Shown piece after piece: positions 17,265 to 23,671 of a stretch of 23,671 nt of DNA. The stretch lies in assembly GCA_022496185.1 (NCBI GenBank), contig WTXG01000434.1:1-23671 (forward strand), given 5' to 3'. The position numbers and the translations under genes were made by a program. The notes below the pieces were generated by a model. It was not told where the DNA came from, did no database searches, and saw only the letters and a list, made by a program, of their open reading frames with translations. Position 1 is the first letter of the stretch. Every line of letters starts with the position of its first letter. The DNA is from Multifurca ochricompacta (lineage: Eukaryota; Basidiomycota; Agaricomycetes; Russulales; Russulaceae).

Positions 17265-18504
17265 TGTTATGACCCTACTCTTTTCCTGATCCTTACACTA
17301 CACCCCCCCCTGCACCACACTTGACTGTCCATTCCACCATCCCTTGACCACTTTGGCCCCAGAACCCAGATGCCTATGGCCTTGTGCCTAGGATCTTTGA
17401 CTTGATGCCCTTGGCTTACTGCCTTGGGACCCTACCTGATGCCTGTGGCCTGTATGCCCAGGACCCCACCCTGATGCCTGCACCTGACCCACTGATAGTT
17501 CAGCTACTGTGCTGTTGGCTGTAGACCCCCTTCTCCTGATACTTGGCCTTTGTCTTGGCCAGTATCTGTACCCTGTCCCTGTGGCTGACACCCATAGGAT
17601 CTCTGACACTGTCCCTGCCAATCTAATCTTCGGCTTTGGCTTGTACTTGGCCCTTTGCCAGTCATGTGACCCATGTGATCCCTGACCATGTGACCCTGGA
17701 CCATGTGATCTTTGACTTTGATCACAGCACCTTCACCTGATCATTTACCCCTTTCTGATCACATGGCCCATCTGGCTTATCATCCACTCTATCCTTTGTG
17801 GGACTTATTGTCCCACACTCTGATTATGCTTATCTTTCTTATCACCCTTATCTGTCTTCTTTGCCCCTTCCCCAGTCTATTCATATTCACTCCTATCTGC
17901 TTATCTGTTTATCTGCTTATCTGTTTATCTCTTATCTGCTTATCTTCTTATCTCTTATCTTCTCAGAAGCCTCCCTTCACTACAGTACTTAGAGACACTG
18001 TAGACAGCCAGTAAATCCCCAGATTTGACCTCTTGTGCCTTCAGCCTAGAGTTTCCCTAGTCACAGAATACAGAGGGGCTCATTGCCCTCTTTCATTCTT
18101 CATGATCTCCAGAAGGACCCCATTGCCTCTGGCAATGGGTGTGCACTTCTGTTCCAAGTCCCGTCCTTGACCCAGATGCCGTTGCTGCTCTGGTTTCCCT
18201 TCCTTTGCCTTCTCTGACTTTGGTCCGCTTGGTGTGCTTCTGGCACTGTGGCCGGGTCTTGTCCCCACTCAACAGCCCTAGGGGATTAGCTCCCTTTGGC
18301 TGACTCCTCCCGTCTCTCTCTGTGCTTGGTTATAGCATGAATCCCTATCTACCTTAGAGCTAGAGGCCTGGCCCTGTTGTGCCAGACCTGTTGCAGATCC
18401 CGGACCCATCATGTCAGGTGCTGTAGACGTGACTGACTAGTGCCGGACCAGTGGACTCACGCCAACCAGTGCATGTCGCACAGAACGCCCCGCTGAACGT
18501 AACA
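17265..18504 (+). repeat. Solo LTR S3 (1,240 bp)
   Basis: It starts TGTTATGACC and ends GAACGTAACA, with a perfect 5-bp duplication TTTGT (17260-17264, 18505-18509). Its ends match the RT-A/RT-B LTR family but it is twice as long. It is pyrimidine-rich, with ten TTATCT motifs between 17830 and 17960, eight of them in a near-tandem run with 7-8 base spacing. A degraded start-like motif AGATTTGACCT lies near 18021. I see no gene in it; short open frames are low-complexity. Confidence 0.85.
17830..17960 (+). repeat. TTATCTG-type tandem cluster in S3
   Basis: TTATCT begins at 17830, 17848, 17901, 17909, 17917, 17925, 17932, 17940, 17948 and 17955. On the other strand this is AGATAA, the core bound by fungal GATA factors. 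Shorter clusters of the same hexamer occur in the other Gypsy LTRs. Confidence 0.7.
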
Positions 18505-18509
18505 TTTGT

Positions 18510-18856
18510 CCCCCATCTGGTTACATTACGACTTTGTTGATACATCGAGTATGGTACTCCGATTTAGACTCTGACCTCTACTACGTATATAAGGCCTGCC
18601 TAGATAGCCTGTATGCCTTAGACTCGACTTCTTAATCGACTTGGTGCATTACCTTCTGGGTGATTCCTAAGACCTGACCTCTGAATCGTCTCAGTGCTTC
18701 TGGCACTCTTCCACTCACCGATACTAGGGGATTAGCTCCTTGGTATTGACTTCTCACCCGAACTTCGTGTACTTGAAAGACAGTGCACACCTGACTTCGT
18801 AGTTTCGCTACGTGACTTATCACACATCGTGACGAACGCCCGCACCAGGCGTTACA
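18510..18856 (+). repeat. RT-E 5' LTR, piece 3
   Basis: The right end of the LTR, closing with CAGGCGTTACA. It holds the promoter. The three pieces add to about 596 bp, close to the RT-D LTR. Confidence 0.82.
18586..18630 (+). promoter_or_regulatory. RT-E LTR TATA box and predicted transcript start
   Basis: TATATAAG at 18586-18593 and AGACTCGACTT at 18620-18630, again 34 bases apart although the sequence between differs from the RT-D LTR. Confidence 0.75.
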
Positions 18857-18858
18857 TT

Positions 18859-18869
18859 AAGTCGAGTCT
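18859..18869 (+). promoter_or_regulatory. RT-E primer-binding site (self-priming type)
   Basis: AAGTCGAGTCT, two bases after the LTR, exactly complementary to 18620-18630. Pairing stops at 11 bases on both sides. Confidence 0.75.
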
Positions 18870-18878
18870 CTCCCCACC

Positions 18879-20408
18879 ATGGCTTCATCCAGCCGCAGTC
18901 AGACCTTGCACAACGAAGAACTCATCGACCGCTGAGACGAGGATAATCTTTCACAACAAGTCCTTGGCTCTGCCGTCTGGAAAGATTTTGAAACCGAGTT
19001 TGGATACTACATCTATCACGACGACCAGTACCAGCCAGTTGAATACAACAAACAGAAAAGGGTCTGGTACTGTATCTGTTACTCTAGAAGCCATCGTTCC
19101 TGGGTTACCACAGGACCCACCCCACCAGAGTATGGCCTAGGACCTTGGAGAGAAAATCCTCCAGCCATCATCACAGATTCAGAACCAGAAGAATACATCG
19201 AAGAAAGCAGTGAAGACGCACAAGTTATAGCCACTAGTTTTACGGCTCAGACAGTTGCACCCGAGAGTACTATGTTCAGAACATCTGCTTTAGTCTCTCC
19301 CCAGATCACACGACAAACCTCAGACACCCCGACTATTACGTACCCAACAATGTCGACCATTGCTGCACAGTTACCCGACCCTGCTCCCATTGTCCCTGCT
19401 CCGAACCTCCCTCCCCCATCAGGACGCCTTATGGGAGTCCTGCCGACCACATTTATCGGTGATCAATCTCAGAGCAAAAAGTTCATGCTCGAGTTTGAGA
19501 CGTTCAAGAACTTCAATCATGACGTCCCACAAATCGTAAACCCTTTCCAACGCACCAACCTCTTCCTCTCACTCATCAGAGGGGATTCTGTCGATGATTG
19601 GACAATGGAGCAGATTGAATGGCTGAACGACAGAGTTACAGCTGGAACCAGAACCACAGATGAAGATCTGTGGGATGTAGTGGCACAAAGATTCAAAGAC
19701 GCCTTCACAGATGGGCAGGCCAAGCAGAAGGCTGCCAGAGAATTGAAGTCCCTTAAAATGGAGAGAGGGGACTTAGATGGCTATGTGGCCAGATTCCGCA
19801 ACTTGGCCAAGAGAGCGGGGTACGATGTAAATGAAGAGGCGACACTTGACCTCTTCTCCCAGGGATTGCCTAACCCCCTGGTGAAAAACATCATCCAATT
19901 TCATCACCCCGAATCATGGAGCCAGTGGATGAGTGCTGCCAGAACACAGCAGCAGGACTATCTCGACTTCCAAACACGATTTGGAGTAGACACGAAGAAG
20001 GGCAGAACCCGCGACCAGTGGAAGGCAGCGTTTGGGGTGAAACCTACCCACCCTCGAGACCCCAACACCATGGATACATCGGCAGATTGCACCAAGGCCC
20101 GTGCAGCCCTTACCGACAATGAAAAGAAAAACCTTATGAAGGAAGGGCGCTGCTTTCATTGCCGAGCACAAGGGCATATGTCGCGATTCTGCCCAAAGAA
20201 GACAGTTCGTGCCGCTGAAGCAACAGTAGCCGCCGCCACCACGACACCGCCAGTACAAAACCTACCTACCCCAGTAAAAGAAAACCCGGTAACCGCCCCA
20301 AAGACCAAGGAACAGAAAGCGGCGGCTATCTGGGAGCACATGATGAACGAAGACGAGGCGGTACACACCTTGATCGTTGACAAGGCCTTTGGCCAAAAGG
20401 ATTTTTGA
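18879..20408 (+). pseudogene. RT-E gag
   Basis: It starts with ATG in a strong context (CCACCATGG). The frame is continuous for 510 codons except for one TGA at 18933-18935, where RT-D and RT-B have AGA. N-terminal aromatic block (WKDFETEFGYYIYHDDQYQ), acidic linker, MSTIAAQLPDPAP (19350), Gag capsid domain (KKFMLEFETFKNFNHD to NIIQFHHPESWSQW), CCHC knuckle CFHCRAQGHMSRFC (20151), Ala/Pro/Thr-rich tail. It ends KDF-TGA right at the frameshift site. This is the best preserved gag in the window; a reader that re-initiated or read through the stop would make the full capsid part. Confidence 0.9.
20399..20407 (+). promoter_or_regulatory. RT-E putative -1 gag-pol frameshift site
   Basis: GGATTTTTG; gag reads GAT-TTT-TGA, so the stop codon itself is in the A site when Phe-tRNA is on TTT. 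Pol is open in the -1 frame (TTG-ATC-AGC). Confidence 0.6.
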
Positions 20409-23400
20409 TCAGCTTGACCCCATCGGCCTGGGCAAGAGCACTCCATGTAACTTCTGTGTACACTAGTCGTTTCAAATCATTAAAAATACCAGTACATTTT
20501 GAAACCAAACAGAAGATGGCCGACAGACGAATCTTGATCGACTCTGGAGCTACAGACAACTTCATTAGCCAACGACTCCAGAGGACGCTAGGACTGGGGA
20601 CGCAGTTACTCCCCCAAGAGAAAAACATTTGGAACATAGATGGGACAGCTAACAAAGCTGGGAAAATCACACATTGCTGTGATTTAGAAGTACAGGTTGG
20701 GGAACGAACGAAGCAACTTCGTTTCCTCATTATGGATCTAGGAGAGGAAGACATGGTTCTAGGATACCCATGGCTGGCAGCATTCGAACCAAAGATTAAC
20801 TGGGCGGAGGCTACCATGGATAAAGATTTCTATCCAGTTATCATTACGTCCCTTGGATATGATTATGCTGCACGACACCCTCTCACCCATGCTATTGTCA
20901 TGGGATCGGCTGTCACCTGGAGTGACGTAGAACCTGTGGATCAGGTGTACTGTTATGTTACAAAGGCATCAGAATTGGCCCAGGCAGAGGCACAGAAGAA
21001 TCCAGAGAAAACATTTGAAGAAGTGGTCCCTGCGGAATATCATCGGCACTGGAAGGTCTTCTCGGAGGAGGAATCACAACGCTTCCCTCCCTCTCGACCT
21101 TGGGATCATGCTATTGATTTCGTCCCGGATGCCCCACGGTCAGTGGACTGTAAAATCTATCCTCTGTCACAGCCGGAAAAGGAAGCGCTTTCTACCTTCC
21201 TGGAGGAGCACCTGGCAAAAGGCTACATACGACCTTCCAACTCGCCTTATGCATCACCCTTCTTTTTCATTAAAAAGAAGGACGGAAAACTGCGACCAGT
21301 ACAGGATTACAGATGGATTAACGAACTCATGGTGAAAAACAACTACCCACTCCCTCTGATCTCAGAAATTATTGACAAGATGCGTGACAAAGCCCTGTTT
21401 TCAAAGATGGACGTTCGTTGGGATACAAAACATTCGTATCTGAGAAGGCGACCAGCCCAAAGCCGCCTTCAAGACCAATCAAGGACTCTTCGAACCCAAC
21501 GTTATGTTCTTTGGCTTGACAAATTCACCGGCGACCTTCCAGGCCATGATGAATCACATTTTCCGAGACCTAATTCTACAGAGGAAGTCGTGGTATATAT
21601 GGACGACATCCTGGTAGCCACGAAAGACAACATTCACCACCATCGAACCCGAGTTCACGAGGTACTAGAAATCCTGGCAAAACATGACCTCTATTTGAAA
21701 CCTGCCAAATGTTCCTTCGAACAAAAGACTGTCGAATATCTGGGGGTTATCCTGGAAGGAGGGCAAGTGCGCATGGACCCTGTAAAAGTACAAGGCATTC
21801 GAGAATGGACTGCCCCTCAGTGCACCAAAGATGTCAGATCGTTCATCGATTCTGTAATTTCTACCGATGCTTCGTCAAAGGATTTCGGCCATCGCCCAAC
21901 CGCTTAATGATTTTTGAAAAAGGACGTGCCCTGGCACTGGACAAACTACAGCAGAAAGCATTCGACCAGATTAAAGCAATTATCAGCTCTGAACCGGTTC
22001 TTATTCAACCCGACCTAGCCAAACCCTTTGAACTGGAGGTTGATGCTTCCATGTATGCCAACAGTGCAGTCTTGTCGCAAAGAAATACTGAGGAATTCTT
22101 CATCCCGTCGCATTCTACTTGGAAACGTTCTCACCAGCAGAAAGAAATTATGACATTTGGGACAGGAATTATTGGCTATCGTAAAAGCATTACGACATGG
22201 CAACCATACTTGGCTGGATCCCCACAAAACCATCATCTATACAGACCACTCCAATCTTTTGTACTGGAGAGAACCGCACAAGATCAGCTGACGGATAGCA
22301 TGAGAAGTCTTGGAGCTTGAAGAGTACAACTTCATGCTCAAGCACTTACCTGGAGCTCGTAATGCACAAGCTGATGCCCTGTCTAGACCAACGGACGAGA
22401 TGAAGGGGAAAACGACAATGACAATATCATGTTTTACCGAAGATGTCTTCGCAAAGACCGCCATTGTAGCCTCCATGACATGGATCTATGGGCCCAAGTG
22501 ACGCAGAATATGAACCAGGAACTGTGCAAATCCTGGGCAGAGCCGCATAACATAAAATGAAAGATGGCCTCTGGTGGAAGGACAGCATCGATTGGTTGTC
22601 ACCGGTGGTGACAACATTAAGAGGGGGGTGATTCATTTTCATCACAACCTTCCCTCTGCAGGACACCCGGGAATTACAAATACATACGCTCTTGCCAAAC
22701 AAGACTACTGGTGGCCAAACATGAAAAAGGATGTGAAGCATATGTCAAAGGATGCGCAGAATGCCAGGCAAATAAAGTAAACACTCACCCAAGACCGCCG
22801 GCACCTTCACCCATTACGCCAATCGCAACAGCTCCCTTCCAAACCATCGCCATGGATTTCATTGTTAAACTCCCTCAGTCACAAGGATACGACTCCATAC
22901 TCACCATCACGGACCATGACTGCTCAAAGGCTGCCCTCTTCATCCCCTGTAATGAGACAATATCAGCAGAAGGGGTCGCGAAACTTTACCTAGACCATGT
23001 CTACCGACATTATGGACTGCCGCAGAAGATCATTTCCGACCGAGACCCACGATTCGCTTCCATGTTCGCTTGAGCCCTCTGTAAACATCTCGACATTCAA
23101 CAGAATATCTCTACTGCGTATCACCCCCAGACGGATGGACAGTCAGAATGAACGAATCAATGGCTAGAACAATATCTTCGGTTCTGGTGTAATGAACAAC
23201 AGAACGACTGGGCAGAATGGCTAGCGACAGCTGAGTTTGCGCACAATAGTTGGCCAAATGGAACGACAAAGACTACTCCCTTCTCCCTTATTATGGGATG
23301 GAACCCCCACACTACATGGACAGACAAACCCATGAATGTACTGTCTGTGACACAATGTATCGGCCAATGGGAGAAATACGGGAATCAGCCAATAGAAACC

Positions 23401-23671
23401 TTCAGAAGGCGCAAAAGACCCTGGCTGAGAAACCACTAGGTTTACACCTTACCAGGTTGGAGATCAAGTCTGGCTAGAAGGCGCAATATCCATACGTCAC
23501 ACCCAACGGCAAAATTAGCTCCCAGATGCCATGGTCCCTTTGTGATTGAACAGAAGCTGTCAGACATCACGTACAGGCTCACGTTACCCACCACCTGGAA
23601 GATACATCCCGTCTTCCATGCTAGCCTTCTAATGCCGTACAAAGAAACCACTATTCACGGACGAGAACTTT
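20405..23671 (+). pseudogene. RT-E pol, frameshifted and cut by the window end
   Basis: Protease DSGATDNF (Asp at 20540), conserved linker, RT start (FPPSRPWDHAID, YIRPSNSPYASPFFFIKKKDGKLRPVQDY). Between about 21419 and 21585 the frame is shifted and then restored, destroying FGLT-SPATFQ, but YMDD is in frame at 21596-21607. Another loss near 21850 and several in RNase H (ELEVDAS at about 22030) follow. The integrase is in pieces: HHCC region 22600-22770, Asp 22854, Asp 23038, Glu 23146 (35 residues apart), with TGA at 23071 and 23149; the latter is also present in RT-D. The window ends in the integrase C-terminus (IHPVFHASLL) before the chromodomain. Confidence 0.88.

Larger units (their letters stand above)
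9516..23671 (+). mobile_element. RT-E: Ty3/Gypsy chromovirus, 5' LTR twice interrupted, runs off the window
   Basis: Inserted in the 3' LTR of RT-C at 9515/9516. Its 5' LTR lies in three pieces (9516-9586, 17087-17264, 18510-18856, about 596 bp in sum) separated by RT-D and solo LTR S3. Downstream are primer site, gag, frameshift site and a damaged pol that reaches the window end before the chromodomain. The LTR sequence differs strongly from RT-D, yet the TATA/start/primer layout is identical. Confidence 0.87.

Noticed and set aside
17901..17960. CRISPR-like or satellite array
   Set aside because: The repeats are 7-8 bases with no unique spacers and stay within one LTR.
17712..18014. 100-residue hydrophobic ORF resembling a membrane protein
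   Set aside because: It lies in the TTATCT/C-T-rich part of S3; Leu/Ile/Ser richness comes from the repeat, not from a gene.

Overview
The window is solid transposable-element DNA with no host gene. It most likely comes from a filamentous basidiomycete (Agaricomycete-type): the Gag/Pol proteins are Ty3/Gypsy chromoviruses of the Tf1/sushi type with a chromodomain, a Tc1-like element is present, and mutations fall on CpG as expected for methylated repeats. The taxon is inference; structure and coordinates are read from the sequence.

Layout. I name five Gypsy copies by position. RT-A (+, 1-1664) is the 3' end of a copy inserted into RT-B (-, 1665-4333: 5' LTR, gag, start of pol). RT-B sits in the integrase gene of RT-C (+, 4334-9515), the oldest layer visible. 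RT-C is also split by a Tc1-like fold-back element (4989-7115, itself hit by solo LTR S1 at 5993-6492) and by solo LTR S2 (7427-8045). Its 3' LTR is cut at 9515/9516 by RT-E (+, 9516 to the window end). The 5' LTR of RT-E was hit twice, by the complete element RT-D (9587-17081) and by solo LTR S3 (17265-18504). Flanking 5-bp (LTR) or TA (Tc1) duplications support this order.

How the parts work. A complete copy (RT-D) reads: LTR; 2-nt spacer; an 11-nt primer site complementary to the predicted RNA 5' end; gag with one CCHC knuckle; a GGATTTTTG site where pol lies in the -1 frame; pol (protease, RT, RNase H, integrase with D,D35E, chromodomain); then a separate third ORF (ORF3) with a coiled-coil-like region and about four Cys/His knuckles; polypurine tract; LTR. 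ORF3 is present in all three copies whose 3' end is visible and shows mostly synonymous change, so it looks like a real element protein.

All copies are dead or dying, largely through CpG decay: all 15 substitutions between the two RT-D LTRs are CpG to TpG/CpA, and most in-frame stops are TGA where CGA is expected.
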